From Phycisphaeraceae bacterium (GTDB taxonomy: Bacteria > Planctomycetota > Phycisphaerae > Phycisphaerales > Phycisphaeraceae): 64,000 nucleotides of DNA. Within the stretch, counting starts at the first letter, position 1. Each line of letters opens with the position of its first letter. A program made the position numbers and the translations under genes. The notes below the pieces were generated by a model, which saw only the letters and a program-made list of their open reading frames with translations, had not been told where the DNA came from and ran no database searches. The stretch spans positions 62,001-126,000 of the forward strand of contig JANQFR010000091.1 in the NCBI GenBank assembly GCA_028277745.1, read 5' to 3'. Of the stretch, positions 17,970 through 31,563 are shown piece by piece.

Positions 17970-19739
17970 ATGAACAAGGTGAATTGGTTAGTCGTGCTGA
18001 GCTTGATCCTGTGGAGCGGGGCGGCGGCTGCACAACCCGCTGATCCCGAGGCGGCGCTGACGCCCCAGGTGGGCGGGTTGATCGGGCTGCCCATGTTGAA
18101 CGACCCGCAGATCGACTTGCCCCCGGGCGAAACGGCGTTTGACCCGCGCCTGATCACGCTGTGGGGGGAAGCGCTGGAGCGGCCGGAGTATGACCTGAGG
18201 CGCGACGCCGCCGCGGCGATCGCCCGGGCGGTGCGCGGAGGCATGACGGGATGGGAGCAGACGGTCCCGCGTCTGGCGGAGTTGGTCGCTGCGGACCCCG
18301 AGATTTCCGTTCGGTACGCCGTCGCGGACGCCTTGATCGCGCTCGACGCCCGGTCGGCGGCGGATGCGTTGCTCGAGGCGGACCGTGACGCGGTGGACGC
18401 CGCGATGGTCCTTCGGGTCGACCCCGCGCTGGCGGCGTGGAACTATCAGCCGGCACGGGCGATGTGGCGGGAGCGGCTGTCTGGCGCGTCGGTCACACGC
18501 GCGGTTTCGGCGGCTCAGAGCCTCGGCGCCGTCGGCGACCCGGACGCGATCACTCCCCTGGCCCAATCTGCAGCGGACCCGTCCGCCCCGCCCGCCGTTC
18601 GCCTGGCGGCCGCCCGGGCCCTGGGGCGATACGCGGACGCCGGTGTCCTCCCTGCCGCAACCGAGCTGGCGCAGCGCGGCAACGGGTTCGACGCCTTGCT
18701 GGCCGCGTCGATGCTGGGGGCGTCGTCCGGGCCGCAGGTCGTCGAATTGCTTGCAGGGATCGCTGACCTCCACGCTCAGGAGCCCGCCGCGGCGGCCGCG
18801 GCGTTGCAGCGGCTGGCGAAGATCACTCCCGATGAGGTGTCGCAACGGGCAGGCCGTCTGGCCGCTTCTCCCGATCCCAACATCAGGCTCGCGACCGCGG
18901 AGGCGCTGGTTTCAACCGGGTCGGCTGCGGCCATCGATGAATTGGGTGAGTTGCTGGATGACCCGAGCGTGGCGGTGCGTTCGGCCGCCAGGCTCGGCCT
19001 GATCCGATGGGATTCCGATCCCCAACGCCGCGTCGACGTGAGGCGGGCGCTGGCCGAGGCGTTTAATCGGGCGGGCTGGCGCGGCCTGGAACAGGCCGCG
19101 TTGGTTGCCGGCGCCATCGATGACGAATCCACGGCCGATCGCTTGATCGACTTGCTCAAGCACAATCGCCCAGAGGTCAGGCTGGCGGCCGCCGACGCCT
19201 TGCGTCGCCTCGCAGTGGCTGACACCTTGCCGGTGTTGCTTAGCCACGCCCGGACGCTCAGCCAACCGGCCGGCGCCAGCGGTTCGACGCGCGAAAACGG
19301 CCAGGAGGCGACGCAGTTGTTCATGCTGTTTGGCGATCAGCAATACCGGCCCGCCGCTGACCTGATGCAGGGTTACATCCCTAAAGATTCCGGATACCTG
19401 GTCGAAGCGCGGGCGGCGGCGGTCTACGCGCTGGGCAAGATCCATGAAGGTCAGGCGGATGCGGCGTTAGCCGGCCAGTTGAAGTCGCGGTTGTCGGACA
19501 TCAGCCCGATGGAGCCGGAAAGCGATATGGTGCGCCGCTTCGCGGCGGTCAGCCTGGGGCGGATGGGCCAGCGCGGCTCGCTGGCGGCGCTTCGGCGTTT
19601 CCATCAAATGCAGGATCAGTCGGACATGGTCCGCGGCGCATGTCGTTGGGCGTTGATGCAGATCACGGGCGAGCCCCTCCCGGCTCTCGAGCCCACGGTG
19701 GTCAACCAGCGTGGTTGGTTCCTTGAGCCGATCCGTTAG
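17970..19739 (+). CDS. Exported HEAT-repeat protein
   Basis: A 589-aa protein with a signal peptide (MNKVNWLVVLSLILWSGAAAAQP) and many HEAT/PBS-lyase-type helical repeats along almost its whole length (RLAAARALGRYAD, VRLAAADALRRLA, RRFAAVSLGRMGQRG and others). It is a likely protein-protein scaffold in the periplasm. The start is ATG at 17970, with a second ATG directly before it at 17967. It lies 18 bp after the ABC permease stop and is probably part of the same transporter-associated operon. Confidence 0.8.
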   Translation: MNKVNWLVVLSLILWSGAAAAQPADPEAALTPQVGGLIGLPMLNDPQIDLPPGETAFDPRLITLWGEALERPEYDLRRDAAAAIARAVRGGMTGWEQTVPRLAELVAADPEISVRYAVADALIALDARSAADALLEADRDAVDAAMVLRVDPALAAWNYQPARAMWRERLSGASVTRAVSAAQSLGAVGDPDAITPLAQSAADPSAPPAVRLAAARALGRYADAGVLPAATELAQRGNGFDALLAASMLGASSGPQVVELLAGIADLHAQEPAAAAAALQRLAKITPDEVSQRAGRLAASPDPNIRLATAEALVSTGSAAAIDELGELLDDPSVAVRSAARLGLIRWDSDPQRRVDVRRALAEAFNRAGWRGLEQAALVAGAIDDESTADRLIDLLKHNRPEVRLAAADALRRLAVADTLPVLLSHARTLSQPAGASGSTRENGQEATQLFMLFGDQQYRPAADLMQGYIPKDSGYLVEARAAAVYALGKIHEGQADAALAGQLKSRLSDISPMEPESDMVRRFAAVSLGRMGQRGSLAALRRFHQMQDQSDMVRGACRWALMQITGEPLPALEPTVVNQRGWFLEPIR

Positions 19740-19750
19740 ACTTGGCCGCC

Positions 19751-20164
19751 ATGTCCGCCCCCCGCCGATTCGAGACCGAAGGCCGCCCTGAGATCACCGT
19801 GCGGGTGCGGGTCAGGTACGCCGAGTGCGATCCGATGAATGTCGCCCATCATTCGGTTTACCCTGTTTGGCTGGAGATCGCCCGCACGGAGTTGCTGCGT
19901 GAGCAGGGCCTGGCCTACCGTGACCTGGAGGCTTCAGGGGTGTTGCTGGTCGTCGCCCGGATGAACCTGCGGTACAAAAAGCCAGCCTTGTATGACGACG
20001 AGATCACGGTGCGCTGCATCGTGCTGCCATCCGCCGGGGTCAAGATCGAACACGCCTACGAAGTGCATCGGGAGGGCGTGCTTCTGGCGACGGCCGAGAC
20101 GACGCTCGTGTGCGTGGACAAAACGGGAAAAATGCATCCGGTTCCCGCATCTTTGCTGGAATAG
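19751..20164 (+). CDS. Acyl-CoA thioesterase, 4HBT/YbgC-like hotdog fold
   Basis: A 137-aa single hotdog domain. The motif YAECDPMNVAHHSVYPVWLE matches the 4-hydroxybenzoyl-CoA/YbgC thioesterase active site, with the catalytic Asp in ECD. Later strands NLRYKKPALYDDEI and HREGVLLATAETTLVCVD complete the fold. Substrate range in this family is broad (short and medium acyl-CoA). ATG at 19751 follows the HEAT gene by 11 bp; the longer frame begins with TTG only three codons earlier. Confidence 0.88.
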   Translation: MSAPRRFETEGRPEITVRVRVRYAECDPMNVAHHSVYPVWLEIARTELLREQGLAYRDLEASGVLLVVARMNLRYKKPALYDDEITVRCIVLPSAGVKIEHAYEVHREGVLLATAETTLVCVDKTGKMHPVPASLLE

Positions 20165-20279
20165 CGGCGGTTACAATAAGCGAAACGATCTTTCTCGCGG
20201 CGGACTGCATCGGTGCGGGTATTTGGCCGACATGTCTGGAAGGGCGCGGTTCCGCGTGAGGTCGTGGAGGCGACGGGAC

Positions 20280-21110
20280 ATGGATGCATCGATCTACTGG
20301 TTTATTGCGATTCTGGGCGTGTCCGCGCTGTCGCTGATGTTGGGGCTGCACCTGGGCCGGGGTCCCAAATCCCACGGCCGGATCGGGCTGATTATCGGGG
20401 TCGTGCTGCTGGGGTTGTGGGCGTGGCTCATGAAGAACCCCGCCGTGGCGCTTGAGATCATCCCGCTGCAGGTCTTAAGCCGGATCGAGGGCACCGCGGC
20501 GGTGCCGGTCTTCTTTGCGGTGGTGGGGATCGCGTGGAGCCGCAGCCGCTTGTCCCGTCAGCGGCGTCTGGTGGCCTGGGCGTTTGTGCTGGGAGCGATT
20601 TATCTCATCCAGGGCGGGGCGTGGATGCTCCAGAGCACGCCCTCGGTAGGCTTTGCTCAAACCATCAAGCGGGACCAGCCGGTCCGGCAGAGCCAGGAAT
20701 ACTCGTGTGTGCCCGCCGCGTGCGCCACGGCGTTGAACATCCTGGGCTATTACACCACTGAAGCGGAAATGGCGCGGCTCACCTATACCCGGCCGGGCAC
20801 CGGCTCCACGATCATCCGCGCGATGGACGGGCTAAGCCGCCGGCTGGCGGGAAGCGGCTATGAGGTCAAGCTGCTCCAGCCGTCTTATGAGGAACTCCGC
20901 CGGTTGCCGATGCCTGCGTTGACGCCCCTGCAGCTTGAGTCAACCCGGCGCCACATGGTCACGATCCTGAGCGTGGACCCGGATTGGGTGGAGTTCTCGG
21001 ACCCGGTGGAGGGCGAGATGTCGCTGCCACGCGACGTGTTTGAGCATTACTACGTCGGCCAGGTGCTGGTGTTTCAACGGCAAACCGGCCACGGCAAGGG
21101 AAATCCCTAG
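20280..21110 (+). CDS. Membrane protein with C-terminal C39-like cysteine peptidase domain
   Basis: A 276-aa protein. Four hydrophobic segments fill residues ~1-125, followed by a papain-fold C39-like domain. The putative nucleophile is in QSQEYSCVPAACATAL, and the His/Asp pair is in RRHMVTILSVDPDWVEFSDP. C39 domains cleave double-glycine leaders in bacteriocin exporters, but stand-alone membrane versions are of unknown function. The start was set at ATG 20280, where the hydrophobic region begins; the frame upstream overlaps the thioesterase gene in another frame. Confidence 0.75.
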   Translation: MDASIYWFIAILGVSALSLMLGLHLGRGPKSHGRIGLIIGVVLLGLWAWLMKNPAVALEIIPLQVLSRIEGTAAVPVFFAVVGIAWSRSRLSRQRRLVAWAFVLGAIYLIQGGAWMLQSTPSVGFAQTIKRDQPVRQSQEYSCVPAACATALNILGYYTTEAEMARLTYTRPGTGSTIIRAMDGLSRRLAGSGYEVKLLQPSYEELRRLPMPALTPLQLESTRRHMVTILSVDPDWVEFSDPVEGEMSLPRDVFEHYYVGQVLVFQRQTGHGKGNP

Positions 21111-21169
21111 ACGTTCATGCTCCTGGACTGCACATCGCGCTCCCTGTCGAGGCCTCGGCGTCGGCGGAG

Positions 21170-22039
21170 TCAGCAGGTCACGTCCTTGCCTTCCGAACCG
21201 AAGACCGCGAGTCGTTCTTCGGTTGGAACCTGAGAGCAGCCTTCAGGGGCGTAATGGAACTGTAGAGCTCGGCGACGGCGTGGCGAGCGGTTGGACGGCG
21301 TGCCGTGCGGCAGCAGGCTGTCGAAGAAGAGGGCGCCGCCCGGCGCGAGGGGGACGGCGACCGAGTGTTGCCCGGCCAGGTCGGCGTCGCAGATCTGCCA
21401 GTCGCGACGCTTGAAATGGACGATCGGCCCGTCGGCGTGACGGGCTTCGAGCACCTGCATGCAGCCGTTGTCCAGGTCTGCCCGGTCGAGTGCGATCCAC
21501 ACACCGACGAGCCGGTCCTGCACGGCGACGTCGAAATAGGCGTGGTCCTGATGCCACGGTTTCTCGCGGCCGACACGGGGCGGCTTGAGCATGGCCATGT
21601 CCTGGAACAACTCGGGGCTGCGGCCGCCCATCAGCCGCCGGACGGCGTCCAGCAGGGCGGGCGCATGGGCGATCTGGTCCAGCCGATCGTCAAACCGGCA
21701 GAAATTGTGGAGTTTACGGACCAGGTCGAGCTGGGCGTTGTGGTCGAGCCGATCGACCGGGACGCCTTCGCGGGCCGCGGCTTCGTACATCAGCCCGTTG
21801 AATTCAGGGTTCTTGCCGTCGAGCAGGTCATCTAGGGCGTCCAGCGCATCACGGACCTGCCGGGGGTCGAGCACCTCCGCGACCGCGAGGTAGCCGAGTT
21901 GGTGATATCCCTCCACGGCTTTATCGTCAATGGAAGCACACCCGCCGGGCTGTGCGGACGCGGAACGTTGGGGCAGGTAGAGGTCTTCGGGGTGGTCGAG
22001 GACCCCTTCGTCAATCGTCGGCAGGGGGGGATGAGGCAT
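21170..22039 (-). CDS. Phytanoyl-CoA dioxygenase (PhyH) family protein
   Basis: A 289-aa Fe(II)/2-oxoglutarate oxygenase. The metal triad is visible as HQD (PWHQDHAYFDV) and the distal His in LLPHGTPSN, with the 2-oxoglutarate-binding Arg in the following RRRR stretch. Members hydroxylate diverse small molecules, so the substrate is open. ATG at 22039 (MPHPPLPTID) was chosen; the upstream frame has no protein character. It is divergently transcribed from an AraC regulator across a 124-bp region, so it is probably controlled by it. Confidence 0.88.
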   Translation of the reverse strand: MPHPPLPTIDEGVLDHPEDLYLPQRSASAQPGGCASIDDKAVEGYHQLGYLAVAEVLDPRQVRDALDALDDLLDGKNPEFNGLMYEAAAREGVPVDRLDHNAQLDLVRKLHNFCRFDDRLDQIAHAPALLDAVRRLMGGRSPELFQDMAMLKPPRVGREKPWHQDHAYFDVAVQDRLVGVWIALDRADLDNGCMQVLEARHADGPIVHFKRRDWQICDADLAGQHSVAVPLAPGGALFFDSLLPHGTPSNRSPRRRRALQFHYAPEGCSQVPTEERLAVFGSEGKDVTC

Positions 22040-22143
22040 TGGGTTTGAGCTCCGTTCGGTCGGGCGATAGATCCAAAAGCGTTGCCGTATCATCGGCGAC
22101 CACGGAATGAAGCACCATGCACTACCGCTGGAAAAATTTACAC

Positions 22144-22154
22144 TTATCCGATAA
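22144..22154. promoter_or_regulatory. Short palindrome TTATC-C-GATAA in the PhyH/AraC divergent region
   Basis: A perfect 5+1+5 inverted repeat lies 10 bp before the AraC start codon and overlaps a GATAAAAT sequence that could be a -10 box for that gene. It is a candidate autoregulatory operator, weak because it is short. Confidence 0.3.
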
Positions 22155-22163
22155 AATACAACC

Positions 22164-22964
22164 GTGAAAGTCCGCATCAATTCGGCTGGACGCGTAAGGT
22201 GCGGCCCTGGGTGGTCGCTCGACCAAGGGTGGTCAAACCGGCTGCGTGACCTCGATTTCTGGTTTGTGTGGGCTGGACGGGGGGTCATACAGCTGACGGG
22301 AGGCCGGCGTATCGAGCTGCGCCCCGGGGTGGCAATCTGGATGAGGCCGGGGGGGACGTATCTGGCCAAACAGCACCGATCCGATCGTCTGGGGGTGACG
22401 TACGTCCATTTCGACATGTTGTCGCGGCCTGTTTCCGAGCCGGGGGAGGTGCATGAGGTGCTGGACGTCGGCTACGCCGATGCGCTGCTGCGCCGCGTGG
22501 TGGAGTTGGCCGCGGCGCCGCGGCAGATGCACGTGGCCGAGGCGCTGTTTGGGGGGCTGCTGCTGGATGTGCTCTCCGGCCGGTCCGCGGCCGCTTCGGG
22601 GACCGCCCTGCATCACCGCCAGGCGGTCCTGGAAGCGGCGACGCTTCTGCGGGAGCAGGCGGACGAGCCGCCGCAGGTCGCCGAGCTCGCCCGCCGGGCG
22701 GGCTACAGCCCCGACCACTTCGCGCGCCTGTTCAAGTCCGTGCTGGGCGTGGGGCCGCAGGCCTTCAGGATCCAGAGCCGCATCGACCGGGCCAAGGGGC
22801 TGCTGACCGAGTCGAGCCTGACCATCACGCAGATCGCGCAAACGCTGCGGTACGAAAACATCTACTTCTTTTCACGTCAGTTCAAGGCCAAGACCGGCCT
22901 GACGCCCTCCGACTACCGCCGACGCGCCGGGCTCGACGCAGATTCCGTCGGGCGGCCGCGTTGA
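22164..22964 (+). CDS. AraC-family transcriptional regulator
   Basis: A 266-aa protein. The N-terminal ~130 residues form a cupin-like sensor (WVWAGRG-type strand, then ELRPGVAIWMRPGGTY). The C-terminal AraC double HTH is clear, with PPQVAELARRAGYSPDHFAR first and LTITQIAQTLRYENIYFFSR second. The start is GTG at 22164 without an obvious Shine-Dalgarno sequence. A TA-rich box just upstream leaves a leaderless transcript possible. It faces the PhyH gene and probably activates it in response to a small molecule. Confidence 0.87.
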   Translation: MKVRINSAGRVRCGPGWSLDQGWSNRLRDLDFWFVWAGRGVIQLTGGRRIELRPGVAIWMRPGGTYLAKQHRSDRLGVTYVHFDMLSRPVSEPGEVHEVLDVGYADALLRRVVELAAAPRQMHVAEALFGGLLLDVLSGRSAAASGTALHHRQAVLEAATLLREQADEPPQVAELARRAGYSPDHFARLFKSVLGVGPQAFRIQSRIDRAKGLLTESSLTITQIAQTLRYENIYFFSRQFKAKTGLTPSDYRRRAGLDADSVGRPR

Positions 22965-23048
22965 CGGCGCAGGCCTATTCCCTAGAATGTTCGGCCCTGC
23001 TATTAGCCTTGATCCCCAACCAATACCACCACAAGGAACCCCCCCGCG

Positions 23049-25715
<2,667 letters not shown>

Positions 25716-25751
25716 TCCTCGCCCCGGCGTCGATGTCTTGCTTCAATCTCC

Positions 25752-25782
25752 AAAGCCCGCGGCTTATGGCCGCGGGCTTTTT
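25752..25782 (+). terminator. Rho-independent terminator of ppdK
   Basis: A perfect 11-bp stem (AAAGCCCGCGG / CCGCGGGCTTT) around a 7-nt loop is followed by further T residues, 36 bp after the ppdK stop. The flanking A and T runs make it usable in both directions, though the convergent M50 gene ends 70 bp further on. Confidence 0.75.
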
Positions 25783-25791
25783 GGTTGGCAA

Positions 25792-25809
25792 CGCGGGGCA
25801 AGCCCCGCG
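25792..25809. repeat. Inverted repeat CGCGGGGC-AA-GCCCCGCG
   Basis: A perfect 8-bp inverted repeat with a two-base centre, 10 bp after the terminator. It lacks a T-run and may be a REP-like element or a second hairpin protecting the convergent transcripts. Confidence 0.45.
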
Positions 25810-25849
25810 GCCAAATGTTGTGGCGGTTGACACGCGCTGGCCGCTGTCG

Positions 25850-26500
25850 TCAGATCCCCGCGACGAGCCTCACGAACCACGTCGCGGCGTTGCCCAGCGG
25901 CGCCCAGAGTTGACGGCTGATCGCGAATACCGCGATGAATCCGAGGATGAAGAAGCCTTGCTTGCCCGGGTCGTCGATAAACAGGGCGTACTTTCGGTTG
26001 AAGTTCGCCAGGATGTGCGATCCGTCCAGCGGCGGTACCGGGAAAAGATTAAACACCATCAACACGAGGTTCGCCTGCCCGGCGATCAAAAGAAATCGAT
26101 AGAGGTTGTCCATGAACTGGCTCGGCTCGGCTGTGACGTTGAACCGCAACAGCAGCCCGTAGAGGGTCAGGCAGACCACCGCGATCAGCAGGTTTGTCGC
26201 GGGCCCCGCGAAGGCGACCTTGGCCTCGGCGTATTTGCCCCTGAGTCGGGTGGGGTCGATCGGCATCGACCCCCAGGCCATGCCCAGCAGGAACAGCGCC
26301 CCCAGCGAGAACGGCCCCATGTGCACCAGCGGGTTGCCCGTCAGTCGGCCTAGGCGGCGGGGCGTGTCGTCCCCGCAACGGATCGCCATCCAGCCGTGAG
26401 CCAGCTCGTGCAGCACGATGCTGACGATCACCGTCAGCACCCACGCGAAATAACGGAACTGTGTCGCAGGATCAAAAGCGCTCTGGATGAAAAACGACAT
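25850..26500 (-). CDS. Site-2 protease family (peptidase M50) membrane metalloprotease
   Basis: A 216-aa integral membrane zinc protease. The active site HELAH lies in the first helix (SIVLHELAHGW), and the third ligand motif is NLFPVPPLDGSHIL. The short form lacks PDZ or CBS domains and matches the YwhC-like group. Substrates of such short members are mostly unknown. ATG at 26500 is preceded in frame by GTG. It is divergent from mltA by about 65 bp and convergent with ppdK. Confidence 0.9.
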   Translation of the reverse strand: MSFFIQSAFDPATQFRYFAWVLTVIVSIVLHELAHGWMAIRCGDDTPRRLGRLTGNPLVHMGPFSLGALFLLGMAWGSMPIDPTRLRGKYAEAKVAFAGPATNLLIAVVCLTLYGLLLRFNVTAEPSQFMDNLYRFLLIAGQANLVLMVFNLFPVPPLDGSHILANFNRKYALFIDDPGKQGFFILGFIAVFAISRQLWAPLGNAATWFVRLVAGI

Positions 26501-26566
26501 CACGGTATCCTAAGCGGTATCGCCGACCGTGGAGATCGGCCCCTCTTTTTCTGCAAGGATGCAATC

Positions 26567-27751
26567 ATGATAGTCCGTGGATCACTCTCTGTTCTCTGCC
26601 TGATCGCGGTGTTCTTAACCGGCTGCAAGAAACCCGTGGCGTCGGTCGACGAGCCCGACTACAACCAGGCGCTGCCGCCCGGCGCCTTCGGGCTGCGGCA
26701 GATCACTGACCCAGCGCGTCTCCCCGACCTGTCGCCGGTCGCCGCCCAGCTCCGCGATTCGGGCGTCCAGCAGGCCTTGCAGCGCAGCCTCCGGTGGTTC
26801 GCCATCCCCTCCACCCAGCAGTTTTTCCCCGTCGGCGACCTGATCAGCCACGCCCATGCCCACGCTTCGGTTTACGCCCTGAGCCAGGTCACCAGCCTCG
26901 ACGAGCTCCGGCGGGAATTCGACGTCTGGGAGTCCGTCGGCTGGAACGGCCGCGGCGAGGTCCTCTACACCGCCTACTACTCCCCCGAGTTCCGGGCGTC
27001 GCTGACCCCCACCGGCCCGTATCAACACCCCCTCTACAAACGCCCCTCCGACCTCCAGACCGACCCGGTGACGGGCGACGTCCTGGGGACCTACCCCACC
27101 CGCGCCCAGCTCGAGGCGTCCGGCCGGCTGCGGGGCCTGGAGCTGGTCTACCTGCCCTCCGCCCTCGACGCCTACATCATCCAGGTCAACGGCTCGGCCA
27201 AGCTGACGCTGACCGACGGCCGGGTCCTGTATGTCGGGTATGCCGGGACCAACGGCCACGAGTACACCTCCCTCGCCAACGAGATGATCGACGACGGCAA
27301 GCTGTCGGAGACCGGCGCTAATCTGCCCGCGATCAAACGGTATTTCCAGCAGCATCCCCACGAGCTAGACGAATACGTCCGACGTAACGACCGCTTCGTT
27401 TTTTTCCGCACCTATGACGGCTCCACCTGGCCCGCCGGCTCGTTGGGTTTCCGGGTCACGCCGATGCGGACCCTCGCCACCGATAAGGACATCTTCCCCC
27501 GCGGGTGCGCCGTGCTGGTCGACACCACCTTCCCCGATCCGGTGGGCGGCGACCGCCCGTTCCGGCAGCTCATGTTCGACCAGGACACCGGCGGGGCGAT
27601 CCGCGCCGCCGGGCGGGGGGACATCTACGTGGGCATCGGCGCCCGGGCGGAGAACCTCGCCGGGCGCCAGAAAGCCCCCGGGCGCCTGTACTACCTCCTG
27701 CTCAAGCCCCAACGTGTCCAATACTGGCACGACCGGATGTCGGGCCGGTAG
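26567..27751 (+). CDS. mltA: Membrane-bound lytic murein transglycosylase A (MltA family) lipoprotein
   Basis: A 394-aa lipoprotein with lipobox FLTGC after a hydrophobic signal. The MltA domain carries GWNGRGEVLYTAYYSPEF and YSLANEMIDDG-like motifs (seen as YTSLANEMIDDGK). The C-terminal 3D-type barrel has MFDQDTGGAIRAAGRGDIYVG, whose Asp residues are catalytic in E. coli MltA. It cleaves peptidoglycan glycan strands with 1,6-anhydro product formation. ATG at 26567 starts the signal peptide. The cytidylate kinase gene follows after 30 bp. Confidence 0.9.
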   Translation: MIVRGSLSVLCLIAVFLTGCKKPVASVDEPDYNQALPPGAFGLRQITDPARLPDLSPVAAQLRDSGVQQALQRSLRWFAIPSTQQFFPVGDLISHAHAHASVYALSQVTSLDELRREFDVWESVGWNGRGEVLYTAYYSPEFRASLTPTGPYQHPLYKRPSDLQTDPVTGDVLGTYPTRAQLEASGRLRGLELVYLPSALDAYIIQVNGSAKLTLTDGRVLYVGYAGTNGHEYTSLANEMIDDGKLSETGANLPAIKRYFQQHPHELDEYVRRNDRFVFFRTYDGSTWPAGSLGFRVTPMRTLATDKDIFPRGCAVLVDTTFPDPVGGDRPFRQLMFDQDTGGAIRAAGRGDIYVGIGARAENLAGRQKAPGRLYYLLLKPQRVQYWHDRMSGR

Positions 27752-27781
27752 GGCGGAGGGGCATCCGTTACACTCCCGCCC

Positions 27782-28465
27782 ATGCAGCGCCTGATCGTCA
27801 CCCTCGATGGCCCGGCCGGCTCGGGCAAATCCACCGTTGCCCGGCGGCTGGCGGACCGGCTCGGCGTCGATTTCCTCGACACCGGCGCCATGTACCGCGG
27901 CCTCACCGCCAAGGCCCTCGATCGGGGCATCGACCCGCTCCAGGAAGCTTTTGCGGTGGTCGAGCTCGCCCGCCAGGCCCCGCTCCGCTTTGACTGGACG
28001 ACCGATCCGCCCGAGCTGTACGTCGGCCGGGTCCACGTCACCCCGCGGCTGCGTGACCGGGACGTTTCGGCCAGCGTCAGCGACGTGGCCGCCATTCCCG
28101 GGGTGCGCCAGGTCATGGTCGAGGCCCAGCGCCGCATCGGCGAAGAGCACCCCCGCCTGGTCACCGAGGGGCGCGACCAGGGCTCGGTGGTGTTCCCCCG
28201 GGCCGACGTCAAGTTCTATCTCGACGCCTCTGCTGCGGTCCGCGCCAAACGCCGCTGGGAGCAGATCAAGGAGGCCGGGCGCAAAGCCAATCTCGAGACC
28301 ATCCGGCAGAACATCGTCGAACGCGACCGCAAGGACTCGACGCGAAAGGACGCCCCGCTCATCTGCCCCGAAGACGCCCGGACGATCGACACCAGCGACA
28401 TGACCCTCGACGAAGTGGTCGACCTGCTCGAACACATCGTGAAAGACAAGGCGGTTCAGGTCTGA
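27782..28465 (+). CDS. cmk: (d)CMP kinase
   Basis: A 227-aa cytidylate kinase phosphorylating CMP and dCMP. The P-loop GPAGSGKSTVARRLA is at residues 9-23, followed by DTGAMYRGLT and the CMP-binding TEGRDQGSVVFP, the family's G-R-D. The C-terminal lid has RRWEQIKEAGR and ERDRKDSTRKDAPL. Length is standard. It is followed after 6 bp by plsC, a neighbour pairing commonly seen in bacteria, implying one operon. Confidence 0.95.
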   Translation: MQRLIVTLDGPAGSGKSTVARRLADRLGVDFLDTGAMYRGLTAKALDRGIDPLQEAFAVVELARQAPLRFDWTTDPPELYVGRVHVTPRLRDRDVSASVSDVAAIPGVRQVMVEAQRRIGEEHPRLVTEGRDQGSVVFPRADVKFYLDASAAVRAKRRWEQIKEAGRKANLETIRQNIVERDRKDSTRKDAPLICPEDARTIDTSDMTLDEVVDLLEHIVKDKAVQV

Positions 28466-28471
28466 AAGCCC

Positions 28472-29194
28472 ATGTTCGACGCCTTTTATAACCGCCAGCC
28501 CGGCCGATCGTGGCGCCGCATCCTGTGGTGGCACTTTCTGCACTTCCTCTGCTTCGTCTGGTTCTGGCCGTGCTACCGCTTCCGCGCCTGGGGCGTCTCC
28601 AATGTCCCCGCGACCGGCCCGGTCCTGCTGGTGAGCAACCACCAGTCGTTTCTCGACCCGATCACCGTCGGCCTCGCGGCGCATCACCGTCAGTTCTACG
28701 CCATGGCTCGTGCCAGCCTGTGGAAGACCCATTGGCTGGGCTGGCTGATCGACTCGCTCAACGCGGTGCCGGTCGCCCAGGGGGAGGGGGACTTGAAGGC
28801 CATGCGGCGTTGCCTGGAGGTGCTCAAGACAAAGCACGCGCTGCTGATTTTTCCCGAGGGCAGCCGGTCGGAAACCGGCGTTACGCAGCCGTTCGAGCCC
28901 GGCACGATGCTGCTGATCAAACGCTCCAAGGCGGTCGTGGTTCCCGTGGCGCTGGAGGGCGCCCAGCACATCTGGCCGCGGTCCGCGAAGTTGCCGCGGT
29001 TCAGCGGGCGGATCGGCGTTCAATACGGCCGGCCGATCCCCGCGGAGGCCCTCCTGGCGATGGGCGGCGACCGGGCGATCCGCTGCCTGCGCGACACCGT
29101 TGAATCCATGCGGCTTGAGCTCGCTGAGCGGCTCCAGCGGGGCGAGGCGATCGGCTACGCCTTTGCCCAGGGCGAGCCCGGCGCCCGCGTGTAA
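28472..29194 (+). CDS. plsC: 1-acyl-sn-glycerol-3-phosphate acyltransferase
   Basis: A 240-aa membrane-associated acyltransferase making phosphatidic acid from lysophosphatidic acid. The N-terminus is hydrophobic and aromatic. Catalytic HX4D is seen as NHQSFLD, substrate motifs as FPEGSRSETG, and the later VVPVALEGAQHIWP. It follows cmk by 6 bp and is followed by cstA after 24 bp, so the three may be co-transcribed. Confidence 0.92.
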   Translation: MFDAFYNRQPGRSWRRILWWHFLHFLCFVWFWPCYRFRAWGVSNVPATGPVLLVSNHQSFLDPITVGLAAHHRQFYAMARASLWKTHWLGWLIDSLNAVPVAQGEGDLKAMRRCLEVLKTKHALLIFPEGSRSETGVTQPFEPGTMLLIKRSKAVVVPVALEGAQHIWPRSAKLPRFSGRIGVQYGRPIPAEALLAMGGDRAIRCLRDTVESMRLELAERLQRGEAIGYAFAQGEPGARV

Positions 29195-29218
29195 GATCAA
29201 AACGCAGCCGCTACAATC

Positions 29219-31474
<2,256 letters not shown>

Positions 31475-31563
31475 TCGCCCCCCTCTCCCCCCTCCCCGCT
31501 GTCCCCCTGCGGCCCCGTCCCGGGCGTGCGGCGTCGGGGCGGCTGAGCTATGCTATTGTGTTC

